From: Planctomycetota bacterium
GTDB lineage: Bacteria; Planctomycetota; Brocadiia; Brocadiales; Bathyanammoxibiaceae
Direction of reading: 5' to 3'
DNA: 64,000 bases
NCBI GenBank assembly: GCA_016209685.1
Contig: JACQVQ010000001.1
Span: forward strand, 1 to 64,000
Shown here one piece after another: positions 8,251 to 16,221 of this stretch (position 1 is the stretch's first letter; every line of letters begins with the position of its first letter). The notes beneath the pieces were generated by a model. That model searched no databases. It worked only from the letters and a program-made list of their open reading frames with translations, and was not told where the DNA came from. The position numbers and the translations under genes are program-made.

Positions 8251-8960
8251 GTATTGGCCCTGGCTCTGAGGGGGACATAACCCTACGGGCACAGGCCGCC
8301 CTCACGGGTTCAGACCTGGTTGTCGGGTATAAGGCCTATCTGGGCATTATCAAAGACCTGCTAAAAGGCAAACCGACGCTGAGTTCAGGTATGGGGGAGG
8401 AGAAGGAGAGGTGTCGGGTGGCCCTGGAGGAGGCCGCAAAGGGCAAGATAGTCTCGCTCGTCTCAAGCGGGGACCCTGGGGTGTATGGTATGGCGGGCCT
8501 TGCCCTGGAGCTTGCTGGTTCCACGGGTTCAGCCGTGCCCATTGAGGTAATACCCGGTGTGCCTGCCTCCTATGCGGCCTCTGCCCTCCTTGGCGCGCCA
8601 CTGGCCCATGACCATGCCATCATTAGTCTGAGTGACCTCCTTACACCCTGGGAGCTGATTGAAAAGAGGCTAAGGCTGGCCGTCCAGGGCGATTTCTCCA
8701 TCGTGCTATACAACCCTAAAAGCTCTCAAAGGACGTGGCAGATAGAAAAGACACAACAGATACTACTAGAGTACCATCCCCCCACCCTCCCTGTGGGTAT
8801 AGTCAAGGATGCAGGCCGTCCGGGCCAGGCCGTATCCATAACCACCCTGGACAAGATGCTTGAATTTCCAATAGACATGACTACCATTATCATTGTGGGA
8901 AACTCTACTACCTTTGTACACAATGGGTTCATGGCTACCAGGCGAGGCTATAAATTATGA
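8244..8960 (+). CDS. cbiH: Precorrin-3B C17-methyltransferase (CbiH/CobJ)
   Basis: A 238-residue SAM-dependent tetrapyrrole methyltransferase that contracts the corrin ring. Family signatures are the N-terminal VGIGPGSEGDITLRA, the LVSSGDPGVYGMAG loop, EVIPGVPASYAASALLGAPL, and the late NPKSSQRTWQI. Translation begins at a GTG that overlaps the end of cbiG by 7 bases. It ends in an ATGA overlap with the next gene. Length is normal for the stand-alone enzyme. Confidence 0.92.
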   Translation: MVGIGPGSEGDITLRAQAALTGSDLVVGYKAYLGIIKDLLKGKPTLSSGMGEEKERCRVALEEAAKGKIVSLVSSGDPGVYGMAGLALELAGSTGSAVPIEVIPGVPASYAASALLGAPLAHDHAIISLSDLLTPWELIEKRLRLAVQGDFSIVLYNPKSSQRTWQIEKTQQILLEYHPPTLPVGIVKDAGRPGQAVSITTLDKMLEFPIDMTTIIIVGNSTTFVHNGFMATRRGYKL

Positions 8961-9727
8961 TACTGGTGATGTCAGGTACGGCGGACGGGAGAGAACTGGT
9001 ACAGGAACTCAACAGGCGCGGGAAAAAGCTGCTCACTACCGTGGCCACCGCCTACGGCTCAGCCCTGTACGAGGACATGGGACTGGGCGAGCTGTGCGTT
9101 GAAGGCAAATTAGATAAAAACGGACTGGTAAAGTTCATTGAAGAGAACGGCATTGATACCATCATAGACGCCACCCACCCCTACGCAAAGGATGCCTCTA
9201 AAAATGCCATGGCGGCCTGCCAGGTCAAAGGCATCAGGTATATACGCCTTGAGAGGAACTCTACCCAACTGCCCCAATCCCCCCGCACCCATCTAGTGAA
9301 AATGGCAAAAGACCTGGAGGAGGCGGTAGAGCTCTCCAGCTCCCTGGGGAACCGCATCCTGGTAACCACCGGATACAATAGTCTCCCCAGCTTTACAAGG
9401 CTAAGACACAAGAACGACCTCGTAGTCCGCATCCTGCCCGTCCCCGAACACATCCAGGGCTGTATCAAGCTGGGCATACCCCCCTGGAACATACACGCCC
9501 TCCAGGGCCCTTTCTCCAGGGAATTCAACCGTGCCACCATAAGGGAGTTCAGCATAGACGTGGTAGTCACCAAAGACGGCGGCAAGGAGGCCAAGACACT
9601 AGAAAAAATAGAGGCCTGTCTGGAAGAAGGCATACCCATAGTGGTCATCCAGAGACCTAGCCTTGATTACCCCTTAGTGTGCTCCAGTATACAAGAAGTG
9701 CTGGAGGTAGTAGGTGATGGACTATAG
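8957..9727 (+). CDS. cobK: Precorrin-6A reductase (CobK/CbiJ)
   Basis: A 256-residue NAD(P)H-dependent reductase of corrin synthesis. Characteristic motifs are the N-terminal MILVMSGTADGRELVQEL, IDATHPYAKDASKNA around residues 69-84, and the VVVTKDGGKEAKTLEKI nucleotide region near the C-terminus. The ATGA overlap with cbiH shows operon coupling. Only three corrin genes are present, so the rest of the pathway must lie elsewhere. No cobalamin riboswitch is seen upstream of cbiG. Confidence 0.9.
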   Translation: MILVMSGTADGRELVQELNRRGKKLLTTVATAYGSALYEDMGLGELCVEGKLDKNGLVKFIEENGIDTIIDATHPYAKDASKNAMAACQVKGIRYIRLERNSTQLPQSPRTHLVKMAKDLEEAVELSSSLGNRILVTTGYNSLPSFTRLRHKNDLVVRILPVPEHIQGCIKLGIPPWNIHALQGPFSREFNRATIREFSIDVVVTKDGGKEAKTLEKIEACLEEGIPIVVIQRPSLDYPLVCSSIQEVLEVVGDGL

Positions 9728-9966
9728 ACCAGGGACTATAGACTAAAAGGAAAGTCCAAAGTCTTCAGTAGTTAGTATTCTGAATTCTGACTACTGTATT
9801 CTTTATTCTTTCCCTACCCCCTACTCCCTAGTTCGCATGTCCTTTCATTGACAAAAACTATCCCTGTGCTAGAATCCAGTAGGCTGTAGGGAGTAGGGAG
9901 TCCTTACTGCCTGTTGCTTACTGCCTACTGCTTACTCCCTACTCTTTCGGGAGGAGATGTTCAAAC
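9728..9966 (+). promoter_or_regulatory. Promoter (9848-9875) within a heptamer-repeat spacer
   Basis: The promoter is TTGACA (9848-9853), a 16-base spacer and TAGAAT (9870-9875), a close sigma-70 match that would drive the FmdE-like gene. Around it lie low-complexity runs of GTAGGGA and CTACTGCTTA units, the same kind that recurs at 10690-10735, 38530-38560 and 45313-45391. Nothing else is seen in this spacer. Confidence 0.6.
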
Positions 9967-10671
9967 ATGTATAGAATCTCTTTTTTTCTGACTATCTTAG
10001 CCCTTTCAGCCCTTTTAGAAGGAGAAACAATGGCCCAGACTAGATTCAACAAGGCCTTTTTTGATGAGGTGGAGCCCATTAAACTCGTAGACCCCCTGGC
10101 CGTAACACTCGGCGCAATAGATAAGGGAGAGCCCTTGGTGTACACCTACGGGGATGCGATAAAGATGGCAGGCCATTCCTGTCCTGCCATATCAGGGGGC
10201 TATAAACTCACCCAACTGGCCCTCAAGGAACTCTACAAAGACAAGACGCCCGTACGGGGCGAAATAAAGGTAACCTTCAGGGGAGGGGTAGAGCATAAGG
10301 TAAACGGCCCCATCTCCCAGGTAATATCCCTCATAACGGGGGCCGCACCCGAGAGCGGGTTCGGAGGGCTTGGCGGGGGAAAGTTTAACAGGAAGAACCT
10401 TATGAGTTTTGATGAGAAGAACGAGGCTGACCCTTCCTGCGTATGTTCAGCCATCTTTGAGAGGATGGACACAGGTAAAAAAGTAGAAATCACCTACTCC
10501 AACTATATGCTGGACGCAAACCCAAGGATGGGAGAACTCATGCCCAAGTCCGTGAAGGGGATAGCCTCCGATGCGGAACTCAAAGAGTTTGGAAACCTGT
10601 GGCACGACAGGATAAAGACCATCCTGATGAACCCGCCGGACGGGATGTTCGTGATAAAAGAGATTAAATAA
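9967..10671 (+). CDS. FmdE-related protein, probably exported
   Basis: A 234-residue protein with the FmdE-family core AGHSCPAISGGYKL (residues about 57-70; compare GHxCPG in FmdE) and a later conserved cysteine pair DPSCVCSAIF. FmdE domains bind metal and occur in molybdo/tungsto formylmethanofuran dehydrogenase operons, but many bacterial members stand alone with unknown roles. Residues 1-21 look like a signal peptide. There are two plausible starts: ATG 9967 with GGGAGGAG about 10 bases upstream, and ATG 10030 with AAGGAG about 5 bases upstream. The second would give a cytoplasmic protein. I keep the longer one because the leader is hydrophobic. No dehydrogenase subunits lie nearby. Confidence 0.7.
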   Translation: MYRISFFLTILALSALLEGETMAQTRFNKAFFDEVEPIKLVDPLAVTLGAIDKGEPLVYTYGDAIKMAGHSCPAISGGYKLTQLALKELYKDKTPVRGEIKVTFRGGVEHKVNGPISQVISLITGAAPESGFGGLGGGKFNRKNLMSFDEKNEADPSCVCSAIFERMDTGKKVEITYSNYMLDANPRMGELMPKSVKGIASDAELKEFGNLWHDRIKTILMNPPDGMFVIKEIK

Positions 10672-10674
10672 CGG

Positions 10675-11610
10675 ATGAACTCCCTGCTCCCAACTCTCTA
10701 CTGCCTACTGCTTACTGTCTACTGCCTACTGCCTGCTCTGGGTGGATTAGTCGCCCAGGAACAGGCAACTGCCCCTGCACAGGAGGAACTCCAACAGGCA
10801 ATAGAACTCCTCCAGCAAGGTAAGGTAGACGAGGCCCTGCCACTACTCCAGCGGGCAGTAGAGAAAGAACCCACAAAGGCCGATGGTTACCGTGCCCTTG
10901 CCCATGCCTACAGCAAGAAGAGGATGTGGACGGAGGCAGTGGAGACCTACCAGAAATACCTGGGGCTCAACCCAACGGATGCCCAGGCCCACAACAACCT
11001 TGGGGTGCTATACAACATCGGGGGCATGGCCAACGAGGCCATCGCCTCCTATAAGAAAGCCATAGAGATTAACCCAAAGTTTATGGAGGCCTATAACAAC
11101 CTGGTGGTAGTATACCTGAGCCACGGACTACAACTAGAGGCCAGGGAAACCCTGAATACGGCCCTGGAGGTAGACCCCCAGAATCCAGAGGTACACTTTC
11201 ACCTCGGGATCCTCCTAAGCAGGTCCAGTATGATTGAGCCAGCCATAAATGAATACAAGAAGGCCATAGAACTCAACCCCGGATACGCAGAGGCCTATAA
11301 CAACCTCGGCATACTCCTGGAGGGGGAAGGCAAGTTAGAGGAGGCGGCTAAACAGTGGACCAAGGCCATAGAAATAGACCCCAAACTCATAGACGCCTAC
11401 TACAACCTGGGCTCATACTACTTTAATGTGAGAAAGTACGATGAGGCCCTCTCCATGTGGAAGAAAATACAGGAGCTAACCCCGGAAGACCCCTGGCTTT
11501 ACCTGCGACTGACTGCAACGTACAACAAACTGGGAATGACCAAAGAGGCAGAGGAGGCAGGCACAAAGTTTGAGGAATTGAGGAAGAAGGCCGGGATAGA
11601 GTTGGAGTAG
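10675..11610 (+). CDS. TPR-repeat protein with a repeat-derived signal peptide
   Basis: A 311-residue protein with a hydrophobic leader (residues 1-27) followed by about six tetratricopeptide repeats (for example AYNNLGILLEGEGKLEEAAK and AYYNLGSYYFNVRKYDEAL). It should sit in the periplasm or be membrane-anchored and act as a protein-protein scaffold. The leader is encoded by CTACTGCCTACTG-type low-complexity DNA, the same repeat that fills nearby spacers. It lies 3 bases after the FmdE-like gene, so the two are one operon. The partner is unknown. Confidence 0.82.
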   Translation: MNSLLPTLYCLLLTVYCLLPALGGLVAQEQATAPAQEELQQAIELLQQGKVDEALPLLQRAVEKEPTKADGYRALAHAYSKKRMWTEAVETYQKYLGLNPTDAQAHNNLGVLYNIGGMANEAIASYKKAIEINPKFMEAYNNLVVVYLSHGLQLEARETLNTALEVDPQNPEVHFHLGILLSRSSMIEPAINEYKKAIELNPGYAEAYNNLGILLEGEGKLEEAAKQWTKAIEIDPKLIDAYYNLGSYYFNVRKYDEALSMWKKIQELTPEDPWLYLRLTATYNKLGMTKEAEEAGTKFEELRKKAGIELE

Positions 11611-11642
11611 AACTATAAACCGTCTTTTCGTATAATGTCGGC

Positions 11643-11870
11643 ATGAAGACTTACAATTTCAAGGTGGTGCTAGAACCAGATGAGACTGGCGGGTATGTAG
11701 TTTCTTGCCCTTTACTGCCTGGTTGTTACAGTCAAGGCGATACTATTGAAGAGGCCCTTACAAATATAAAAGAGGCCATATTACTCTGCCTGGAAGACAT
11801 GGAAGCCATGGGTGAGGAGATACCCGATCCATCAAAGACCCTGATAGACACGGTCAGCATTACTAAATGA
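11643..11870 (+). CDS. hicB: HicB-like antitoxin
   Basis: A 75-residue protein with the HicB fold signature FKVVLEPDETGGYVVSCPLLPGC followed by SQGDTIEEALTNIKEAI. It neutralises the HicA RNase. The downstream hicA start overlaps by 4 bases (ATGA). A TATAAT at 11631-11636 sits so close to the ATG that a leaderless transcript is possible. No C-terminal DNA-binding domain is present, so autoregulation by this protein alone is doubtful. Confidence 0.88.
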   Translation: MKTYNFKVVLEPDETGGYVVSCPLLPGCYSQGDTIEEALTNIKEAILLCLEDMEAMGEEIPDPSKTLIDTVSITK

Positions 11871-12100
11871 GTCCTAAGCTGCCGGTAATTTCTGGAAACG
11901 GCGCTATCAAGGTATTCCAAAAGATAGGCTATCAGGTTGTAAGACAAAGAGGCAGTCATATCAGGATGAGACATACCAACCCTTCTCACAAGCCACTTAC
12001 TATCCCTGCGCATAAAGAACTTAAGCCAGGCATGTTAAGGAAACTCTTGAAAGACGCAGGACTCTCAGCGGAAGAATTTACTAGATTGCTTAAGGTCTAG
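11867..12100 (+). CDS. hicA: HicA-family mRNA interferase toxin
   Basis: A 77-residue protein of the HicA/YcfA family. The catalytic-type histidine lies in RQRGSHIRMRH, with the following PLTIPAHKELKPGMLRKLLKDAGLS signature. It has a double-stranded-RNA-binding-like fold and cleaves mRNA. The gene order (antitoxin first) is the reverse of the E. coli hicAB arrangement but common for this subfamily. The gene is intact. Confidence 0.9.
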   Translation: MSPKLPVISGNGAIKVFQKIGYQVVRQRGSHIRMRHTNPSHKPLTIPAHKELKPGMLRKLLKDAGLSAEEFTRLLKV

Positions 12101-12110
12101 AAATGGCCTT

Positions 12111-12233
12111 ATGAAACTGCACGTAATAATTGAAAAAGATGAGGCTGGGTATTATGTGGCAGAGGGTTGGCCGGAGGTCGTGGAATCTAGATATGCCTTT
12201 GGCCCATCTAAGGCAATTGAGGTTGTTGTTTGA
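12111..12233 (+). pseudogene. Truncated second HicB-like fragment
   Basis: A 40-codon frame starting MKLHVIIEKDEAGYYVAEGWPE, very like a HicB N-terminus, but it stops at TGA after KAIEVVV, before the usual second half. It lies 10 bases after hicA and ends just before the aminotransferase gene. It is probably a decayed duplicate antitoxin; a functional mini-antitoxin is less likely. Confidence 0.6.
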
Positions 12234-12248
12234 TGCCATTGGATTGAT

Positions 12249-13370
12249 ATGGACATCAAACGTCTCCGTAAAGAATTCCCCGTCACAAAAAAATACACCT
12301 TCCTTGACCACGCCTGCATAGGGCCCCTCTCCCATAGGGCGGCGGAATACATGAGGGCCTTCATAGAGGACATGCACAGACACGGGGGTATCCACGAAGA
12401 CCGCTGGGTGGAAGAGGTGGAGAAGACTAGGGGATTGGTCTCGTGCCTGTTGGGCTGTCAGCGAGAGGAGGTGGCCTTTACCAAAAATACCAGCGAAGGC
12501 ATCTCCTTCGTAGCCAATGGGCTGGGTTGGAAGGCCGGGGACAACGTAGTAATATCCCAGATAGAATTCCCCGCCAACGTCTATCCCTGGCTGAACCTAA
12601 AAGATAAAGGGGTGGAGGTACGTTTTGTACAAGAGGTAGAGGGGCGGATACCGGTTGAGTCCATCAAGGCTATTGTGGATGATAAGACCCGCGTGGTATC
12701 GCTATGTTTTGTGGAGTTCACCACCGGGTTCCGCAACGACCTTAAAAGGATAGGCAGGCTTTGCAGGGAACGTGGGATAATTTTTGTAGTAGATGCCATC
12801 CAGGGGCTTGGGGCCTTGAGGTTGGACGTAAAGGAGATGGGGATAGACTTCCTGGCAGCCGACGGACACAAATGGCTTATGGCCCCTGAAGGGGCAGGGA
12901 TATTCTATGCCAGGCGTGAGGCCATGAATGGGCTGGCCGTAAGGGAGGTAGGGTGGGCAAGCGTCATCAATAAAGAGGATTATCTAAATTACAACTTCAC
13001 GCTCCGCCCTGATGCCTCGCGCTTTGAGTGCGGCTCTCTGAGTACGGTCTGCATCTACGGGCTGAAAGGTGCCCTGGAACTCCTCCTTGAGACAGGCATT
13101 GACCAGATAGAGTCCAGGATTACGGAGCTTACCAACTACCTCTGCAAGGGCCTCACGAAAAAGGGCTATAATATCTACAGTTCCAGGAGGGAGGGAGAGA
13201 CCTCAGGGATAGTCTCTTTTTATTCTAGTACGCACAACAATCCACAAATCTGGAAGGCCCTTCGGGAGAAGGGCATTATCCTCAGCCTCAGGGACGGCAG
13301 GCTCAGGGCCGCCCCACATTTTTATAATACACATGAGGAGATAGACAAACTTCTAAAGTGCCTACCCTGA
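12249..13370 (+). CDS. Class V aminotransferase (cysteine desulfurase-like fold)
   Basis: A 373-residue PLP enzyme. The Schiff-base lysine lies in FLAADGHKWLMAPEG (about residue 206). The cofactor-binding VVDAIQGLGAL and the N-terminal KYTFLDHACIGPLSHRA support the class V family of cysteine desulfurases, isopenicillin N epimerases and related enzymes. The conserved desulfurase loop cysteine is not evident, so a desulfurase role is doubtful; an aminotransferase/epimerase-like activity is possible. It starts at the ATG at 12249 and stands alone. Confidence 0.8.
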   Translation: MDIKRLRKEFPVTKKYTFLDHACIGPLSHRAAEYMRAFIEDMHRHGGIHEDRWVEEVEKTRGLVSCLLGCQREEVAFTKNTSEGISFVANGLGWKAGDNVVISQIEFPANVYPWLNLKDKGVEVRFVQEVEGRIPVESIKAIVDDKTRVVSLCFVEFTTGFRNDLKRIGRLCRERGIIFVVDAIQGLGALRLDVKEMGIDFLAADGHKWLMAPEGAGIFYARREAMNGLAVREVGWASVINKEDYLNYNFTLRPDASRFECGSLSTVCIYGLKGALELLLETGIDQIESRITELTNYLCKGLTKKGYNIYSSRREGETSGIVSFYSSTHNNPQIWKALREKGIILSLRDGRLRAAPHFYNTHEEIDKLLKCLP

Positions 13371-13492
13371 ATCTATTACGTACAGTACAAAGTAGCAAAG
13401 GTTATGATTTGTATTTGCTATAGACTTCGGGGAACCCGCCTCAGGTGGATTCCCCATGGCTACATCACCCACAAATCAGGCCAAATTTTTTC

Positions 13493-13521
13493 TTGACATG
13501 GAAACAGTTTATATGTATTAT
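13493..13521 (+). promoter_or_regulatory. Strong sigma-70 promoter
   Basis: TTGACA (13493-13498), a 17-base spacer and TATTAT (13516-13521), one of the closest consensus matches in the window. Transcription would start near 13528 and run through AAAGGAGGG into the secreted-protein gene at 13585, ending at the hairpin at 14064. A monocistronic, highly expressed unit is inferred. Confidence 0.75.
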
Positions 13522-13584
13522 TCCCCTTCTGATTTGTGGGTTTAAGTTTGGAATGACCAGACTTGGAAAGGAGGGTCTTTTACT

Positions 13585-14040
13585 ATGAAGAGTTGGTTCG
13601 GGAGGGCAAGGGTAATCTGCCTAGTGGGTTTTGCCTTTTTTGTGGGACTGTCCTATGCTGGCCCTCAGCAGGCCATGGCTGACCTCAAGTGCAAGCTAGT
13701 AAACAAGAGCACTGGCAAAGGGGTCCCCGCCGAGTTTAGCGCCAGGGTAAAGGATACTATTGACAAGCTTTATGCCTGCGTAGACACTACAGGGAACGGT
13801 TGTACCCTGAAGGTACCCGATTCCAATGCCGTTTACGAGGTGAGGTGCTTCCAATGGAATACCGACTACAATCTGGTAGATAACACCCTGCCTCAGACGA
13901 ATACCGGCCGCCATGCCGCCGTGGTTGAGAAGAGAATGCTGGTCGTTAAGGGCAATGGTGAGGCTAACTTTACTTGCGTTGACTGGAAACCAGATTCCAG
14001 CACCTATTCAAACCTTAAGGAAGGTGGCTCTGGCGAGTAA
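13585..14040 (+). CDS. Small secreted protein of unknown function, highly expressed unit
   Basis: A 151-residue protein with a clear signal peptide (WFGRARVICLVGFAFFVGLSYA, cleavage near residue 26-32). The mature domain has cysteines at CKL, YACVD, GNGCTL, EVRCFQ and NFTCVD, probably forming disulfides in the periplasm. I do not recognise the family. It has its own near-consensus promoter, a strong ribosome site (AAAGGAGGG) and a perfect terminator, so it is likely abundant. Codon use resembles its neighbours. Confidence 0.75.
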   Translation: MKSWFGRARVICLVGFAFFVGLSYAGPQQAMADLKCKLVNKSTGKGVPAEFSARVKDTIDKLYACVDTTGNGCTLKVPDSNAVYEVRCFQWNTDYNLVDNTLPQTNTGRHAAVVEKRMLVVKGNGEANFTCVDWKPDSSTYSNLKEGGSGE

Positions 14041-14063
14041 AGTACTAAAAACTATAGGTCTTA

Positions 14064-14098
14064 CAAAAAGGGTGTGGATGTCTTCCACGCCCTTTTTG
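14064..14098 (+). terminator. Rho-independent terminator
   Basis: A 15-bp stem (CAAAAAGGGTGTGGA pairing with TCCACGCCCTTTTTG, one G-U pair) around a 5-base loop, with the T run in the 3' arm. It ends the secreted-protein transcript. Confidence 0.88.
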
Positions 14099-14186
14099 TT
14101 TCTACTCAAATAGATTGGCGAAAGGGCGGTAGCACTGCTTGGTCCCGCACCTTATTGGTACGGGACTGGCGTAAAGGAGCCTCCAG

Positions 14187-14570
14187 TTGCGGGTCTTCAT
14201 CCTAACCCTTTGGGTAGGTTTCGGTGGATTCCTGGGCACTATTATGCGGTACTGGATTTCCCTGGGGATGTACGCAGTCCTGGGGGAGACATTCCCCTAC
14301 GGGACACTGCTGGTAAACTTCTCAGGGTGCTATTTTGTGGGGCTTTTGGGGGGCCTGTTCGTTGAAAGGCTCCTGGTGGGGCAAGACGTTAGACAGTTCA
14401 TCCTCATAGGAATCCTCGGAGGCTTTACCACCTTCTCCACCTTCACGTACGAGGCCCTCCAGCTCCTTAAGGAAAAGGATTTTCTACTGGGCGGTCTTTA
14501 TATCGGAGGACATTACTTCTTTTGTCTATTATTTGTGTGGCTTGGCAGTCTGACTGCAAGGGCAATATAA
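14187..14570 (+). CDS. crcB: Fluoride channel CrcB/Fluc
   Basis: A 127-residue membrane protein with four helices. Family motifs are GGFLGTIMRYWIS near the N-terminus, YGTLLVNFSGCYFVGLL (the asparagine of the pore), and GGFTTFSTFTYEALQLL with the Phe-box phenylalanines. It exports fluoride passively as a dual-topology dimer. It starts at TTG with AAAGGAG 8 bases upstream. The stop codon abuts the next ATG. A hairpin GTCCCG...CGGGAC lies in the leader, but it does not match the fluoride riboswitch consensus. Confidence 0.92.
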   Translation: MRVFILTLWVGFGGFLGTIMRYWISLGMYAVLGETFPYGTLLVNFSGCYFVGLLGGLFVERLLVGQDVRQFILIGILGGFTTFSTFTYEALQLLKEKDFLLGGLYIGGHYFFCLLFVWLGSLTARAI

Positions 14571-14906
14571 ATGAAAAAGACGGTAGAAGAAGGAAGGTTA
14601 CTGCGCATCTTTGTGGGAGAAAACCACCGCCACCACGGTATCCCCCTCTTCGAGGCCATCATCCAGAAGGCCAGGGAGAAAGGGCTGGCGGGGGCTACCA
14701 TCCTGAAGGCGGTAGAGGGTTATGGCATCCACAAAAAGATACATACCCACAGGCTACTGGAACTGGCCGAGGAGATGCCCATAATCATTGAGATAGTAGA
14801 TACCCCCGAGAAGATAGAGTCCTTCCTGCCCCTCCTGGACGAGATGATTAAGGAGGGCGCAATCACCCTGGAGGACGTGAAGCTCATCAGGTACACACCC
14901 GATTAG
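14571..14906 (+). CDS. DUF190 protein, CrcB-associated
   Basis: A 111-residue PII-like protein of the DUF190 family (GRLLRIFVGENHRHHGIPLFEAIIQKARE, then GATILKAVEGYG and IEIVDTPEKIESFLPLLDEM). DUF190 proteins are regularly encoded with crcB, and here the genes are directly adjacent with no gap. A regulatory role for the channel is inferred from fold and context; no biochemical role is known to me. Confidence 0.88.
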   Translation: MKKTVEEGRLLRIFVGENHRHHGIPLFEAIIQKAREKGLAGATILKAVEGYGIHKKIHTHRLLELAEEMPIIIEIVDTPEKIESFLPLLDEMIKEGAITLEDVKLIRYTPD

Positions 14907-14909
14907 ACA

Positions 14910-14937
14910 GTAGGGGCACGTTGCAACGTGCCCCTAC
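14910..14937. repeat. GTAGGGGC palindrome, intergenic
   Basis: A perfect 28-bp palindrome, arms GTAGGGGCACGTTG. Identical in sequence to the copies at 35418, 45959 and 52649. It lies just after the DUF190 stop. Confidence 0.88.
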
Positions 14938-14972
14938 CTATGTACATTTATTTTGTAGCGAGAGTGAGTCTA

Positions 14973-16019
14973 ATGGCTTCTGCCGAATCCCATCCTTACC
15001 GGGTCTACAAGTTAATATCTGAGAAGCTCAGACCTATCTCAGGCGGACAGGAAGGCCCATCCCTCGTGGTATCTGAGGCCCCCTTTCTACCCCTTGACAA
15101 AGACCCCTCAGCCTTGCAGATGCTCCACCGTATCGGGCTAATAAAGACTGCTAAGGAGACCTCCACCAACAAGGAACACCTACAAAAGATTATAACGGAT
15201 ATTGCCCAGACCGACGGAAAGACCCCTCCTGATATTGAGAGGGTCTTCACCCTTTACTCCTCTGGCCCTGGGGCTATCTGCGGCAAATCCCCCCTCTGCG
15301 GTGAATGCAATCTAGTAACGGTATGCAGGCATTTCCTACGCAGGCCCAGCATAAAGGAACTCCCCGCCCAGGAGAGACCCAGGGAGAGGCTGGTTGCCAT
15401 GGGGGAAGAGTCGTTGAGCGATGCCGAATTGCTGGGCATTATCATCAGGGACGGTACCCCTGAGGACAGTGCAGTAGACCTTGCCCGGAAACTCCTTACG
15501 CGGTATGGGGACTTCCGCAACCTTGCCACCAAGACTGTCTCCGAACTCTCCAGGATTAAGGGGATAGGAAAGGCCAAGGCCGCCCAGGTAAAGGCCGCCC
15601 TGGCCATCGCCAGGCGCTACAACAGTACCCCACTCCGTAGTGGCGACCAGATACATTCCAGTGCCGATATCTACCACCACTTCCACGAGCGTCTCAGGGA
15701 TAAGAAGCAGGAGACGTTCCTGCTGGTATTACTGGATAGTAAGAACCGCATTATCAAAGACTTACAGGTTTCTACCGGGAGTCTATCCTCAAGCCTGGTA
15801 CACCCCAGAGAGGTCTTTAGTCCTGCCATAAGGGAGTCTGCCGCCTCCGTGATATTCGTCCACAACCACCCCAGCGGAGACCCAACCCCCAGCAAGGAAG
15901 ACCTGGAACTCACCCATCGCCTCAGGGACGTTGCAGAAGTGGTCGGTATCAAAGTACTAGACCATATTATCGTAGGGGCAGGCAGATACACAAGCCTCAA
16001 AGATAAAGGGCTTATGTAG
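14973..16019 (+). CDS. radC: RadC/JAB-domain protein with an N-terminal endonuclease III-like Cys cluster
   Basis: About 348 residues. The C-terminal 220 residues are a complete RadC-family protein: LPAQERPRERLVAMGEESLSDAELLGIIIRDG, a helix-hairpin-helix (ELSRIKGIGKAKAAQVKAAL) and the JAB metal site HNHPSGDPTPSKED. The N-terminal 125 residues are unusual and contain C-x5-C-x2-C-x5-C (ICGKSPLCGECNLVTVCRHF), close to the 4Fe-4S loop of endonuclease III (C-x6-C-x2-C-x5-C). This may be a fusion with a degenerate glycosylase end. The start is uncertain: ATG 14973, ATG 14940, or a GTG inside the palindrome. RadC's cellular role is unresolved in general. Confidence 0.85.
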   Translation: MASAESHPYRVYKLISEKLRPISGGQEGPSLVVSEAPFLPLDKDPSALQMLHRIGLIKTAKETSTNKEHLQKIITDIAQTDGKTPPDIERVFTLYSSGPGAICGKSPLCGECNLVTVCRHFLRRPSIKELPAQERPRERLVAMGEESLSDAELLGIIIRDGTPEDSAVDLARKLLTRYGDFRNLATKTVSELSRIKGIGKAKAAQVKAALAIARRYNSTPLRSGDQIHSSADIYHHFHERLRDKKQETFLLVLLDSKNRIIKDLQVSTGSLSSSLVHPREVFSPAIRESAASVIFVHNHPSGDPTPSKEDLELTHRLRDVAEVVGIKVLDHIIVGAGRYTSLKDKGLM

Positions 16020-16039
16020 CAAATCTTAGACCAGCTTCC

Positions 16040-16068
16040 TTGACTTTACCCATCCTGGGCCTTATACT
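16040..16068 (+). promoter_or_regulatory. Promoter for tRNA-Arg and tadA
   Basis: TTGACT (16040-16045), a 17-base spacer and TATACT (16063-16068). The predicted start near 16075 is about 40 bases before the tRNA. The same transcript could continue through tadA to tRNA-Ser(CGA). Confidence 0.7.
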
Positions 16069-16113
16069 CTGTTGCAGAGGGTTTTCCGCCCGATGTGGAT
16101 TATTTTTACCCGT

Positions 16114-16190
16114 GCGCCCATAGCTCAACTGGACAGAGTCACGGACTACGAATCCGGAGGTTGGAGGTTCGAGCCCTCCTGGGCGCGCCA
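16114..16190 (+). tRNA. tRNA-Arg (anticodon ACG)
   Basis: A 77-base cloverleaf with acceptor GCGCCCA/TGGGCGC, anticodon stem CGGA/TCCG around loop CTACGAA (ACG), T-arm GGAGGTTCGAGCCCTCC and an encoded CCA. The A34 of this tRNA must be converted to inosine by TadA, whose gene starts 31 bases downstream. Confidence 0.95.
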
Positions 16191-16221
16191 TCATAAGTAC
16201 GTAGTATTTTAGGGGTTAAAC

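Noticed and set aside
14101-14186. Possible fluoride riboswitch before crcB
   Set aside because: There is a GTCCCG/CGGGAC hairpin, but the conserved fluoride aptamer segments (including UGAUG...CCU) are not present.
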